A stretch of 38,133 nt of DNA, taken from contig NZ_JAAGNI010000114.1 in the NCBI RefSeq assembly GCF_010550605.1, positions 1 to 38,133 of the forward strand, read 5' to 3'. Shown here piece by piece: positions 24,157 through 33,040 of this stretch (positions within the stretch are counted from its first letter, which is position 1; each line of letters begins with the position of its first letter). The position numbers and the translations under genes were made by a program. Source of the stretch: Streptomyces sp. SID9727 (GTDB lineage: Bacteria > Actinomycetota > Actinomycetes > Streptomycetales > Streptomycetaceae). The notes beneath the pieces were generated by a model. It had not been told where the DNA came from. It saw nothing but the letters and a program-made list of their open reading frames with translations, and did no database searches.

Positions 24157-24984
24157 ATGACGTTCAGGTCCCAGCCGCTCTCCCCCTTCACCTCCGCGCG
24201 CCACTACTTCGGCTCGGAGCTACGCCGCCATCGCGAACGCGCCAAGCTGTCCCTCGTACAGCTGGCGGACATCGTCAACTCCAGCAAGAGCACGCTCGCC
24301 CGGATCGAGACGGCCGAACTGATGCCCCCGCCGGACATGCCCAGCTGCCTGGACATCGCCTTCGGGACGGACCGGCACTTCACGGGTCTCTACGGGCTCG
24401 CCCGCCGCGAGATCCACCCCGACCAGTACAAGCGATACATGGACTTCGAGGCTCGCGCCGAGGTCATAGAGCAGTACGGCGCGCAGGCGTTGCCCGGCCT
24501 GTTACAGACCGAGGAGTACGCGCGCACGTTTCTCCGCTGCCAGGAGGACCTGAGCGAGGAAGTCATCGAAGAGCGTGTCACCGCACGCATGGCCCGGCAG
24601 GAGCGGCAGCGCTCGGCAGATCCGCCGTTTCGGTGGGCTGTGATCGACGAGGCCGTACTACGGCGGCAGATGGGCAGCCGCGCATGCATGTACCAGCAAC
24701 TGGCTTCGCTGTTGGAGCAGGTGGATACTCCGGACAGTAAAGTTCAAGTGATGCCGTTCAGTGCGGGACTCCACTCGCTGCTGGGCGGCGCGCTGACTCT
24801 ACTGACCCTGCCCGACGGCGCCTCGGTGGCGTACGAGGAGAGCATCCAGGCCGGTCATCTCTACGAGGATCCGGACGCGGTGAAGAAGTGGCGGCGGCAG
24901 TACGACGTACTGCGCGCCAACTCGCACTCCCTGGCCGAGTCGGCGGAACTGATCCGTACCGCGATGGAGGACTACCGACCATGA
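24157..24984 (+). CDS. XRE-family regulator with DUF5753 (Scr1-like) domain, WhiJ-like
   Basis: The product has 275 aa. Residues 16-72 form an XRE helix-turn-helix (YFGSELRRHRERAKLSLVQLADIVNSSKSTLARIETAE). Residues about 90-270 match the DUF5753 domain, with ARAEVIEQYGAQALPGLLQTEEYAR, the AVIDEAVLRRQMG block and VQVMPFSAG. This family includes S. coelicolor WhiJ and pairs with a downstream DUF397 protein that modulates DNA binding. Here the DUF397 gene overlaps the stop by 4 nt. The ATG at 24157 has GGAAGG at 8 nt. It probably acts as a repressor of local or developmental genes. The target is unknown. Confidence 0.9.
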   Translation: MTFRSQPLSPFTSARHYFGSELRRHRERAKLSLVQLADIVNSSKSTLARIETAELMPPPDMPSCLDIAFGTDRHFTGLYGLARREIHPDQYKRYMDFEARAEVIEQYGAQALPGLLQTEEYARTFLRCQEDLSEEVIEERVTARMARQERQRSADPPFRWAVIDEAVLRRQMGSRACMYQQLASLLEQVDTPDSKVQVMPFSAGLHSLLGGALTLLTLPDGASVAYEESIQAGHLYEDPDAVKKWRRQYDVLRANSHSLAESAELIRTAMEDYRP

Positions 24985-25175
24985 CTCACTCCCCCGAGCT
25001 GAGTTCCGCCCGCTGGCGCCGCAGCAGCTACAGCAATTCCAACGGGGGCGAATGCGTCGAGATCAGCGACGACTTCCCCGGCCTCGTCCCCGTACGCGAC
25101 AGCAAGAACCCGCAGGGCCCCGCGCTCGTCGTCCACACCGCCGCCTGGAACGGGTTCGTCTCGTCCCTCAAGTAG
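24981..25175 (+). CDS. DUF397 protein (partner of the XRE/DUF5753 regulator)
   Basis: The product has 64 aa. The DUF397 signature is complete: ARWRRSSYSNSNGGECVEIS near the start and VPVRDSKNPQGPALVVHTAAWNGFV at the end. In the WhiJ type of locus the small DUF397 protein binds or antagonises the regulator. It is translated from an ATG overlapping the regulator's TGA, with GGAGG upstream inside the regulator gene, so the two are made together. Confidence 0.9.
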   Translation: MTHSPELSSARWRRSSYSNSNGGECVEISDDFPGLVPVRDSKNPQGPALVVHTAAWNGFVSSLK

Positions 25176-25193
25176 GGCTCTGGAAAAGCGCAT

Positions 25194-25227
25194 CGGCCTG
25201 TCCCACACGCGCGTGTGGGACAGGCCG
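25194..25227 (+). terminator. Intrinsic terminator after the DUF397 gene
   Basis: CGGCCTGTCCCACACGC (25194-25210) is directly followed by its exact complement GCGTGTGGGACAGGCCG (25211-25227), giving about 15 bp plus a CGCG loop, followed by TCTCTTT. Confidence 0.85.
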
Positions 25228-25350
25228 TCTCTTTATCACCCGAGCACCGGAAAGAGCCACGTTTGTCCGGACCGGCCCCGGAGCGCCCCATCCGTGCCTA
25301 GGCTGCTGTCCTCTTCGGCGGCATGAGTTGCGGAAAGGCGGGGCGCCGGG

Positions 25351-27549
25351 ATGGCGTATGAGGCGGGAACGGTCGACAGCGGGGAGCGCGAGCCCGTGGG
25401 AACGGCGCGAAGTGGTCACGCGGGAGCCGTGGCGCCCGCGCGGGAGGCCGTGGAGATCTGCCGGAAGCGCGCCGCGCGCGACCCGGCCGCCGCGCACCGG
25501 CAGGAACTGGCCACGGCACTCCACACCCTGGCGGACCGGCTCGCGGCCGCCGGGGACCACGAGGGTGCGCTCGCCCACGCACGCGAGGCCGCGCGCACGT
25601 TCGCCGCGCTCTCCGAGGAGCACCCGGAGGTTTTCCGGGGGGATCTCGCCCGGTCCCTGACGTCCATCGCCGACAAGACCGCCGCCACCGGGGACCGCAC
25701 CACGGCGGTCCTGTTCGCGCGCCAGGCCATCCAGCTCCAGCGCGAAGTCGTCAAGAGCGCACCCTCCGCCGGCCTCCCCGGGCTGGCCGCGATGCTCAGC
25801 GGCCTCGCGACGCATCTGACCGCCGACGGGGAGCCCGCGGAGGCCCTGACGCACGCCGAGGAGGCCGCCGGGCTCTACGAACGCCTCGTCGCCGAGGACC
25901 GGGAGGCGTTCCTCCCGGAGTACGCGGCGGTCCTCCGCACCGTCGGCAACCACCGCGCACGCCTGGGCGATCTGTCGGGGGCGGTCTCGGCGGGCCTGAA
26001 GACGGTCGCCTGCCGCCGGGAACTCGCCGTGCTGCAACCCGCCGTCCACCGCCCGGAGCTGGCCACCGCGTTCGCCGACCTCGCCGCCCACCTGAACCGG
26101 GTCGGAGAGCCGGACGAAGGGCTGTCGGTCGCGAGGGAGGCCGTCGCGCTCCTGCGTGAACTCGTCCCGGAAGCGCCCGGCCTGCGCCCCACCCTCGCGG
26201 GAGCCCTCGGTGCCCTGGCCCAGAACCTCGCCGACACCGGCAGCCCGGCAAAGGCCCTGCCGGCCGCCCGCGAAGGGGTGGACCTCTGGCGCCTCCTCGC
26301 GGAGGAGCAGAGCGGCGCCCATCTCCCCGAGCTGGCGCTCGCCCTGCGGAACCTCGCCAAGCTGCGCGGGATGAACGACGACACCGAAGGCGCCGTGGAC
26401 CCGGCCCGGGAGGCGGTCGCCGCGTACCGCGCCCTGGCCGTGGAGAACCCGCGCGCCTTCGCGGACGACCTGGCGCACACGGTCGGGGACCTGGCCCGCG
26501 CGCTCGCCCGTACCGGCGACCACGCCTCGGCGGCCGAGGCATACGCGACCACCGCGACCGAGTTCGCGGAGGTCCATCCCTTGACCACCCGGCGCCTCCG
26601 CGTCGAGCGGAGCATCTTCCTGCTGGACTGCCCCGACCCGCTGCCCTCGGAGGGCGTGCGCGCGCTCGTGTCGTTCCTCGGGCGGGACGCCGGTCTCGAA
26701 CCGGAGGACGGCCCGGACCTGGTGACCGTACGGGCCCGGCGGGCGCTGCGCGCCCACGGCGACCGGGAGGCGGTGCGTGCGGCCTGGGAGGCGGAGACGC
26801 ACGGCCCCGCGCCCGACTGGCTCTCGCTCTCCGCCGCGACGCTGGAGGCGGTGGGCACCTGGATGTTCGCGCCCGACTGGACCGCGTCGCGCGATCTCTG
26901 GTCCCGGTACGCCGACACGCTCGGCAGCGAGGAGGCCGCGGCGGCGCTCGAAGAACTGGCGCTCCTGGACCCGGCCACCGCGCGGCAGCACGCCGCGCTC
27001 CGCGAGTTCGTCCTCGACCACGGCGTGACCTCCGCCTACGATCCGCTGATCCTTTCGGGGCAGCTCACCGAGTGGGTGGGCTGCGATTCCTGGGCCGAGT
27101 CGCGGGCGTATCTCCAGGACCACCCGCGCCTGCTCCAGGTGCGGCCGTCCCCGGACACCCCGCTGTCGCACGTCGCCCTCCTCGATGTCTCCCGTGCGGA
27201 GGGGATGGACGCCGCCTACCGGCTGGTGGAGGACCGGGACGCGCTCCAGGCTTACGTGGACAGGGCGTTGGAGGCCGGTGACGGCACCTCCCTGATGCAC
27301 GCGGCCGCCATCGAGGGGCAGGTCTTCGAGGACCGGCTGTCCTCCTTCGCCCACGCGCAGGTGAGCATGGTCCTCTCGGGGGCCGTCCAGGGCGTCGAAC
27401 CGGAGGAGCTGGCCGAGTTGGTCCCGCGCGCTCCGGAGGAGATCCGGGGGCGGCTGGTGCGGGAGGTCGCGGGCCTCAGTGTGCGGTACGCCGAACCGTA
27501 CGGGGAGCTGTGGCTCCGCATGATCAAGACGCTCAGCGGGGCGGCCTGA
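25351..27549 (+). CDS. Large tetratricopeptide-repeat-like protein of unknown function
   Basis: The product has 732 aa, soluble, with no signal peptide or membrane helix. Residues about 25-410 form roughly seven or eight helical repeats of 45-55 residues with recurring L-A-x-A-L-x-x-L-A and G-x-x-x-x-A-L-x-x-A-R-E-A patterns (for example TALHTLADRLAAAGDHEGALAHAREA, ALRNLAKLRGMNDDTEGAVDPAREA), diagnostic of TPRs. The C-terminal 300 residues are also helical, Trp- and Leu-rich, and lack any motif I know. TPR arrays bind proteins or peptides. No effector domain is attached. The ATG at 25351 follows GGAAAGG. It is flanked by terminators on both sides, so it is monocistronic. Accessory or conflict roles are possible but unproven. 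Confidence 0.85.
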   Translation: MAYEAGTVDSGEREPVGTARSGHAGAVAPAREAVEICRKRAARDPAAAHRQELATALHTLADRLAAAGDHEGALAHAREAARTFAALSEEHPEVFRGDLARSLTSIADKTAATGDRTTAVLFARQAIQLQREVVKSAPSAGLPGLAAMLSGLATHLTADGEPAEALTHAEEAAGLYERLVAEDREAFLPEYAAVLRTVGNHRARLGDLSGAVSAGLKTVACRRELAVLQPAVHRPELATAFADLAAHLNRVGEPDEGLSVAREAVALLRELVPEAPGLRPTLAGALGALAQNLADTGSPAKALPAAREGVDLWRLLAEEQSGAHLPELALALRNLAKLRGMNDDTEGAVDPAREAVAAYRALAVENPRAFADDLAHTVGDLARALARTGDHASAAEAYATTATEFAEVHPLTTRRLRVERSIFLLDCPDPLPSEGVRALVSFLGRDAGLEPEDGPDLVTVRARRALRAHGDREAVRAAWEAETHGPAPDWLSLSAATLEAVGTWMFAPDWTASRDLWSRYADTLGSEEAAAALEELALLDPATARQHAALREFVLDHGVTSAYDPLILSGQLTEWVGCDSWAESRAYLQDHPRLLQVRPSPDTPLSHVALLDVSRAEGMDAAYRLVEDRDALQAYVDRALEAGDGTSLMHAAAIEGQVFEDRLSSFAHAQVSMVLSGAVQGVEPEELAELVPRAPEEIRGRLVREVAGLSVRYAEPYGELWLRMIKTLSGAA

Positions 27550-27568
27550 CCACACCCGCGCACGTGCG

Positions 27569-27604
27569 GGGGCCCGGCCCGCACGAGCGTGCGGGCCGGG
27601 CCCC
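27569..27604. terminator. Bidirectional terminator between the TPR and RND genes
   Basis: GGGGCCCGGCCCGCACG (27569-27585) pairs perfectly with CGTGCGGGCCGGGCCCC (27588-27604), with a minimal loop at AG and the adjoining bases. It lies between convergent genes. Confidence 0.75.
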
Positions 27605-27621
27605 TGGTGTCACTGTGCGGA

Positions 27622-30600
27622 TCAGGCCCGCGTCGGCTCCGGTTCGCCGGAGGACTCCCGCGCCTCCGCCGGGGCCGGGACGCCGGCCTTCGCGGCCCGC
27701 TTGGCCGCCTTCTTGTCCCGGCGGCGCTCCTTGCGGAGCTCCACCATCGCGTACAGCGTCGGCACCAGCAGGAGCGTCAGCAGCGTCGAGGTGATCAGAC
27801 CGCCGATGACGACGACGGCCAGCGGCTGCGAGATGAAGCCGCCCTCGCCGGTCACACCGAGCGCCATCGGGAGCAGGGCGAAGATCGTCGCCAGGGCCGT
27901 CATGAGGATCGGGCGCAGACGGTGGCGGCCACCCTCGACGACCGCTTCGACCACGCCCATGCCCTGGGACCGGTACTGGTTGATGAGGTCGATCAGCACG
28001 ATGGCGTTGGTGACCACGATGCCGATCAGCATCAGCATGCCGATCATCGCCGGGACCCCCATCGGGGTGCCGGTGACGACGAGCAGGCCGATCGCGCCGG
28101 TGGCGGCGAACGGGATGGAGACCAGCAGGATCAGCGGCTGGATCAGCGACCGGAAGGTGGCGACCAGCAGCATGAAGACGATCGCGATGGCCGCCAGCAT
28201 GGCCAGGCCCAGGTTCTTGAAGGCGTCGTCCTGGTCCTCGGAGACACCGCCGATGGTGGCGGTGGCGCCGTCCGGGAGGTCCAGGGCCTTGATCTTCGTC
28301 TGGAGCGTGGTGCTGACCGCGCCGGTGTTGTCACCGGTGGGGCGGGCGGTGACGGTCGCGGCGCGCTGGCCGTCGATCCGGGTCATGGAGACCGGTCCGG
28401 GGACCAGCTTCACGTCGGCGATGGCGCCGAGCTTCACCTTGCCGAGCGGAAGGTCCTTCAGCTCCTGCATGGTGGTGGCCGGGTGGGCCGACTTCACGAC
28501 GACGTCGCGCTCGGTGTCGTCCATGATCGCCTTGCCGGACGGGGTGCCCCGCACCGCTCCGGCGACGGCCGCGCCGAGCGTTGCCTGGGTGTAACCGGCG
28601 TCGGCGGCCTTCGCGTTGGCCGTCACCGAGATCCGCGGGACGCTCTGCGCCAGGTCGCTCTGGACGTCGGTGACGTCCTTGAGCTTGGCGACCTCGGCGC
28701 GGACCTGCTCGGACGCCTTCTTCAGGGCGTCCGCGTCGGCGGCCTTCACCACGACGCTCAGGTCCTGGCTGCCGAAGCCGTCGCCCGCGCTGATGGTGGT
28801 GTCTCCGATGCCGTCGAGCTTGGCGAGACCCTTCTCGATGCGGTCCTGGGTGGCCTCGAACTCGGCGGAGTCCTTCAGGGTGACCTGGTAGGACGCCTGG
28901 TTGGATCCGGTGCCGCCACCGAAGGCGGCCATGAAGCCGGACGAGCCGACGGTGACCTGGTAGTCCTTGACGCCCTTGTCGTCGGCGAGGAGCTTCTCGA
29001 CCTTCTTCGCCGCCTCGTCGGATGCCGCGAGGCTGGTGCCCGGGTCGAGCTTCTGCTTGATGGACAGGACTTCCTGCTCGCCCTGGTCGAAGAAGTTGGT
29101 CTTCAGCAGGGGCGCCATGCCGAAGGTGCCGAAGAGGACGACGAAGGCGATGACGACACTGGTGATACGGCGCCGGGTGGCGAACCTCAGCACCGGCACG
29201 TAGATCCGCTGCAGGCGGCTGCGCGCCTCCTTCTCCTCGGCCTCGCGCCGCGCCTTCTCCGGGTCCTCGGCGGTGCCCTTGGGGGCGCGCAGGAACCAGT
29301 ACGACAGGACGGGGACCACGGTCAGCGAGACCAGCAGCGAGGCCAGCAGGGCCGCGGTGACGGTCAGCGAGAACGAACCGAACAGCTCGCCGACCATGCC
29401 GCCGACGAGACCGATCGGCAGGAAGACGGCGACGGTGGTGAGGGTCGACGAGGTGACCGCTCCGGCCACCTCCTTGACCGCGGTGATGATCGCCGACTGG
29501 CGCTCCTCGCCGTAGCCGAGGTGGCGCTTGATGTTCTCCAGGACGACGATCGAGTCGTCCACGACCCGGCCGATCGCGATGGTGAGCGCGCCCAGCGTCA
29601 GCATGTTGAGCGACAGGTCGCGGGTCCAGAGCACGATCAGCGCGAGGACCACGGAGAGCGGGATGGAGACCGCGGTGACCAGGGTGGAGCGCAGCGAGGC
29701 CAGGAAGACCAGGATCACGATGACCGCGAAGACCAGGCCGAGCGCGCCCTCGGTGGTCAGGCCGGAGATCGCCTTGGAGACGGCCGGGCCCTGGTCCGAG
29801 ACGACGGTCAGCTCGGCGCCGGAGCCGAGGTCCTGGCGCAGGTCCGGGAGCTTGTCCTTGACGGCGTCCGAGATGGCGACGGCGCTGCCGTCCTTGTCCA
29901 TCGTCGCCATGACGGCGAGGCTCGGGCGGCCGTTGGTGCGGGTGATGGAGTCCGCGGTGGCGGCCTCCTGCTTCACCGTCGCGATGTCACCGAGGCGGAC
30001 CGGCTTGCCGGGCTTGCCCGTGGCCGGGTTCTGACCGCCGACCCGAAGGTTTTCGATCTGCTTGAGCGTGGTGAAGGCGCCGCCGACCTGGATGGTGCGG
30101 CTCTTGCCGGACTCCGAGAAGGCGCCGGCCGGAACGGTGGCGCCGCCCGCCTGGAGGGCCTGGGAGAGGGCGGTGGCGTTGAGACCGGCCGCGGCGAGCT
30201 TCTTGTCGTCCGGGGTGACCGTGACCTGGATGTCGCGCACACCGTCGACGGAGACCTGCCCGACGCCGTCGATGTCCTCCAGGGCGGGGACGACGGTGCG
30301 GTCGAGCTGGTCGGCCAGCGCCTGCTGGTCCTTGTCCGAGGTGACGGCGAGGACGACCGTCGGGATGTCGTCCGTCGAACCGGCGATGACCTGCGGGTCG
30401 ACGTCGTCGGGCAGCTGGATGCGGGACCGGTTGACGGCCTGCTGGATGTCGGCGACGAGCTGCTTGGTGCCCTCGTCACCGAAGTCGAAGGTCGCCATGA
30501 TGACGGCGTTGCCCTCGCTGGCCTTGGACGTGATGCCGGTGACGCCGTCGACGGCCTTGATGGAGTTCTCGAGCGGTTCGACGACCTGCTTCTCGACCAC

Positions 30601-30774
30601 ATCGGGGGACGCACCCTGGTAGGGGGCGAGCACCGACACCATCGGCAGTTCGATGGTGGGCAGCAGCTGCTGCTTGAGCTGCGGGATCGCGATCGCTCCG
30701 AAGACGAGCGCGACAATCGAGATCAGACCGATCAGGGCCCTTTGCGCGAGGCTGAATCTGGACAGCCAGGACAT
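27622..30774 (-). CDS. RND superfamily (AcrB/HAE1-like) efflux permease
   Basis: The product has 1050 aa, the usual length for the family. It has twelve membrane helices in the 1+5+1+5 pattern, with two large extracytoplasmic loops (about 35-330 and 560-840). Landmarks are LLPTIELPMVSVLAPYQGASPDVVE after helix 1, the proton-relay Asp pair in GRVVDDSIVVLENIKRH of helix 4, and GIVVTNAIVLIDLINQYR in the second half. It should export hydrophobic compounds or lipids driven by protons. The substrate is unknown and no membrane fusion protein or outer channel is adjacent, as expected in a Gram-positive. The C-terminus is Lys/Arg/Ala-rich. Start at 30774 follows AAAGAGA. It lies downstream of a NarL-type two-component pair that probably controls it. 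Confidence 0.93.
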   Translation of the reverse strand: MSWLSRFSLAQRALIGLISIVALVFGAIAIPQLKQQLLPTIELPMVSVLAPYQGASPDVVEKQVVEPLENSIKAVDGVTGITSKASEGNAVIMATFDFGDEGTKQLVADIQQAVNRSRIQLPDDVDPQVIAGSTDDIPTVVLAVTSDKDQQALADQLDRTVVPALEDIDGVGQVSVDGVRDIQVTVTPDDKKLAAAGLNATALSQALQAGGATVPAGAFSESGKSRTIQVGGAFTTLKQIENLRVGGQNPATGKPGKPVRLGDIATVKQEAATADSITRTNGRPSLAVMATMDKDGSAVAISDAVKDKLPDLRQDLGSGAELTVVSDQGPAVSKAISGLTTEGALGLVFAVIVILVFLASLRSTLVTAVSIPLSVVLALIVLWTRDLSLNMLTLGALTIAIGRVVDDSIVVLENIKRHLGYGEERQSAIITAVKEVAGAVTSSTLTTVAVFLPIGLVGGMVGELFGSFSLTVTAALLASLLVSLTVVPVLSYWFLRAPKGTAEDPEKARREAEEKEARSRLQRIYVPVLRFATRRRITSVVIAFVVLFGTFGMAPLLKTNFFDQGEQEVLSIKQKLDPGTSLAASDEAAKKVEKLLADDKGVKDYQVTVGSSGFMAAFGGGTGSNQASYQVTLKDSAEFEATQDRIEKGLAKLDGIGDTTISAGDGFGSQDLSVVVKAADADALKKASEQVRAEVAKLKDVTDVQSDLAQSVPRISVTANAKAADAGYTQATLGAAVAGAVRGTPSGKAIMDDTERDVVVKSAHPATTMQELKDLPLGKVKLGAIADVKLVPGPVSMTRIDGQRAATVTARPTGDNTGAVSTTLQTKIKALDLPDGATATIGGVSEDQDDAFKNLGLAMLAAIAIVFMLLVATFRSLIQPLILLVSIPFAATGAIGLLVVTGTPMGVPAMIGMLMLIGIVVTNAIVLIDLINQYRSQGMGVVEAVVEGGRHRLRPILMTALATIFALLPMALGVTGEGGFISQPLAVVVIGGLITSTLLTLLLVPTLYAMVELRKERRRDKKAAKRAAKAGVPAPAEARESSGEPEPTRA

Positions 30775-30851
30775 GGGTGGGTCTCTTTCTGTGGCTTACG
30801 CGGCAGGCGGGCGGGATGCCGGGGCGTGCCCCGGGGGACAGATCCCGCCCA

Positions 30852-30885
30852 CCTATACGATCGCCGATGCCCGGGACGAAAGTCC
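30852..30885 (-). promoter_or_regulatory. Putative RND promoter with a response-regulator-like dyad
   Basis: On the minus strand TATAGG (30857-30852) may be a -10. The dyad GGACTTTCGTCC (30885-30874) occupies the -35 region. Short dyads with a TTTC centre resemble sites bound by LuxR/NarL-type response regulators in Streptomyces. One such regulator is encoded just upstream. Confidence 0.35.
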
Positions 30886-30948
30886 TCGGCCCCAGGGTCG
30901 CTTTCTCACGCCCCGCATACCGCAGGTGGAGTACGCCCCGGCTGCACC

Positions 30949-31644
30949 TCACTCCACCCGTGGGCGCACCAGGCCCGATTCGTACGCGATTACCACCAGT
31001 TGTGCGCGGTCCCGGGCGCCCAGCTTCGCCATCGCCCGGTTCACATGGGTCTTGACGGTCAGTGGGCTGACGACCAGGCGTTCCGCGATCTCGTCGTTGG
31101 ACAGGCCGCCCGCGACCAGGACCAGCACCTCGCGCTCCCGGGTGGTGAGGGCCGCCAGCCGCTCCGCGTACGCGGCCGCCCCCGGTCCCTCGCCCGCCCC
31201 GCCGCCGCCCTGCGCGAGGAACGTGGCGATCAGGCCCTTGGTCGCGGCCGGCGACAGCAGCGCCTCGCCCCCCGCGGCGATCCGGATCGCGTTGAGGAGT
31301 TCGTCCGGCTCGGCGCCCTTGCCCAGGAAGCCCGAGGCCCCGGCGCGCAGCGACTGCACCACGTACTCGTCCACCTCGAAGGTGGTGAGCATGACCACGC
31401 GGACGTCCGCGAGCTCCGGGTCGGCGCTGATCATGCGGGTCGCGGTGAGTCCGTCCGTGCCGGGCATCCGGATGTCCATCAGCACGACGTCGGGCCGCTC
31501 GGCGCGGGCGGCCTCCACGGCCTGCGCCCCGTCCGCCGCCTCGCCCACCACCCGCATGTCGGGCTCCGAGTCGACCAGCACCCGGAACGCGCTGCGCAGC
31601 AGCGCCTGGTCGTCGGCGAGCAGGACCTTGATGGCCGGTGTCAT
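30949..31644 (-). CDS. NarL/LuxR-family response regulator
   Basis: The product has 231 aa. The receiver domain (1-120) has DD at 11-12, phospho-acceptor Asp57 in VVLMDIRMPG and the T/K switch region around LTTFEVDEYV and LGKGAEPDELL. The C-terminal LuxR helix-turn-helix (about 163-225) has LTTREREVLVLVAGGLSNDEIAERLVVSPLTVKTHVNRAMAKLG. The start overlaps the histidine kinase stop by 4 nt with GGGGGAG upstream, so kinase and regulator are cotranslated. Its likely target is the RND transporter gene downstream, by position. Confidence 0.95.
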   Translation of the reverse strand: MTPAIKVLLADDQALLRSAFRVLVDSEPDMRVVGEAADGAQAVEAARAERPDVVLMDIRMPGTDGLTATRMISADPELADVRVVMLTTFEVDEYVVQSLRAGASGFLGKGAEPDELLNAIRIAAGGEALLSPAATKGLIATFLAQGGGGAGEGPGAAAYAERLAALTTREREVLVLVAGGLSNDEIAERLVVSPLTVKTHVNRAMAKLGARDRAQLVVIAYESGLVRPRVE

Positions 31645-32909
31645 GCGTTCTCCCCCGTCCGGCCCACCGCGCCCGGTCGCCCGGGCTCCTGCGCGCGGGC
31701 CTCGACGGGCAGGATCGCATGGACGCGGAACCCGCCCCCGTAGCGGGGACCGGCCGTGAGGGTGCCGCCCAGGGCGGTGACGCGTTCGCGCATCCCGAGC
31801 AGGCCGTGGCCGCCGCCGGTGGCGGAGTCGGCGCCTCCGGCGTTCCCGCGGCCGTTGTCCAGGACCATGACCTCGGCCGTGGCGCCGACGCGCACGACGC
31901 TCACCTCGGCCTTGGCGCCCGGGCCCGCGTGCTTGCGGACATTGGTCAGCGCCTCCTGGATCACCCGGTACGCGGCCAGGTCGACGGCCGACGGCAGCGG
32001 CGGCTCGCCCCCGGCGGCGCAGGCCACCTCGACGGGCAGCCCCGCCTGGCGGACGCTCTCCACGAGCTGGTCCAGGACCGCGAGGCCGGGGGCCGGTTCG
32101 GTGGGGGCCTCCGGGTCGCCGGACTGGCGGAGCAGGCCGACGGTGGCCCGTAGCTCGTTGAGCGCGGACCGGCTCGCCTCGCGGACGTGGGCGAGGGCCT
32201 GTTTCGCCTGGTCGGGGCGCTTGTCCATGACGTGGGCGGCGACCCCGGCCTGCACGTTGACCAGGGCGATGTGGTGGGCGACGACATCGTGCAGGTCGCG
32301 CGCGATGCGCAGCCGCTCCTCGGCGACCCGGCGGCGGGCCTCCTCCTCGCGGGTCCGTTCGGCCCGTTCGGCGCGCTCCCGGATCGCGTCGACGAAGGCG
32401 CGCCGGGAGCGCACCGCGTCGCCCGCGGCCCCGGCCATCCCGGTCCAGGCGAAGACGCCCAGGTTCTCCTGGCTGTACCAGGGCGGCGACCCGAAGAGCA
32501 TGGCGGCGGCGGTGAGCGCGGCCATGGTGAGCAGCCCGACCCGCCAGGTGGTGGGCCGGTCGGTGCGGGCCGCGACGGTGTACAGCGCGATGACGGCGCT
32601 CATCACGACGGGGGTCGGCGGGTCCGCGGTGACCAGTTCCACGACGGTCAGCGCCCCGGTGGCGGCGAGCACCGCCATCGGTTCGCGGCGCCGCCGGATC
32701 AGGACCAGTGCGCTGAGCAGCATCAGCAGGAGGCTGCTCGCGGCGGGTGTGCGGGCGCCGAAGGTGGGCCCGTCGTGCCCGCCGGGGTCCACGAACGACG
32801 CGAAGACCATGGCCACGAGCACGCCCAGGGCGAGCGCGCCGTCCAGCGCGAGGGGGTGGCCGCGCAGCCAGTCGCGGATGCGCAGGACCCCGGTTCCGAG
32901 GGTGGTCAC
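31641..32909 (-). CDS. Sensor histidine kinase, HisKA_3 type
   Basis: The product has 422 aa. Four or five N-terminal hydrophobic segments (about 25-165) form the membrane sensor, with almost no extracellular domain. A coiled linker (170-200) leads to the HisKA_3 dimerisation domain with phospho-acceptor His207 in RIARDLHDVVAHH, then a HATPase_c domain with VIQEALTNVRKHA, VMVLDNGRG and GGGHGLLGMRERV. The signal is unknown. Such kinases with membrane-only sensors often detect envelope stress or antibiotics. The GTG at 32909 has no ribosome site. TAACGT lies 8 nt upstream, so it may be leaderless. Confidence 0.94.
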   Translation of the reverse strand: MTTLGTGVLRIRDWLRGHPLALDGALALGVLVAMVFASFVDPGGHDGPTFGARTPAASSLLLMLLSALVLIRRRREPMAVLAATGALTVVELVTADPPTPVVMSAVIALYTVAARTDRPTTWRVGLLTMAALTAAAMLFGSPPWYSQENLGVFAWTGMAGAAGDAVRSRRAFVDAIRERAERAERTREEEARRRVAEERLRIARDLHDVVAHHIALVNVQAGVAAHVMDKRPDQAKQALAHVREASRSALNELRATVGLLRQSGDPEAPTEPAPGLAVLDQLVESVRQAGLPVEVACAAGGEPPLPSAVDLAAYRVIQEALTNVRKHAGPGAKAEVSVVRVGATAEVMVLDNGRGNAGGADSATGGGHGLLGMRERVTALGGTLTAGPRYGGGFRVHAILPVEARAQEPGRPGAVGRTGENA

Positions 32910-32978
32910 GTCGGGCTACGTTACGGCGTGCCGCGCGCGGGCCGTTCCGGCCGGAAGCGGCGGGTCCGGACGCGCCTG

Positions 32979-33009
32979 TGTCCCGCGTCCGTCGGACGGG
33001 CGCGGGGCA
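32979..33009 (-). terminator. Hairpin after pspAA
   Basis: TGTCCCGCGTCC pairs with GGACGGGCGCGGGGCA allowing two G-U type mismatches, 32 nt after the pspAA stop. It separates the psp pair from the histidine kinase gene. Confidence 0.5.
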
Positions 33010-33040
33010 CTCGGGTGCGGGTGCTGGAGAGCGGTCGGCG

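Noticed and set aside
27589..31743. A 1384-codon open frame on the plus strand opposite the RND pump and response regulator
   Set aside because: It is an antisense shadow of high-GC coding sequence: low-complexity Arg/Gly/Val/Asp-rich translation, no motifs, while the opposite strand encodes complete RND and NarL proteins.
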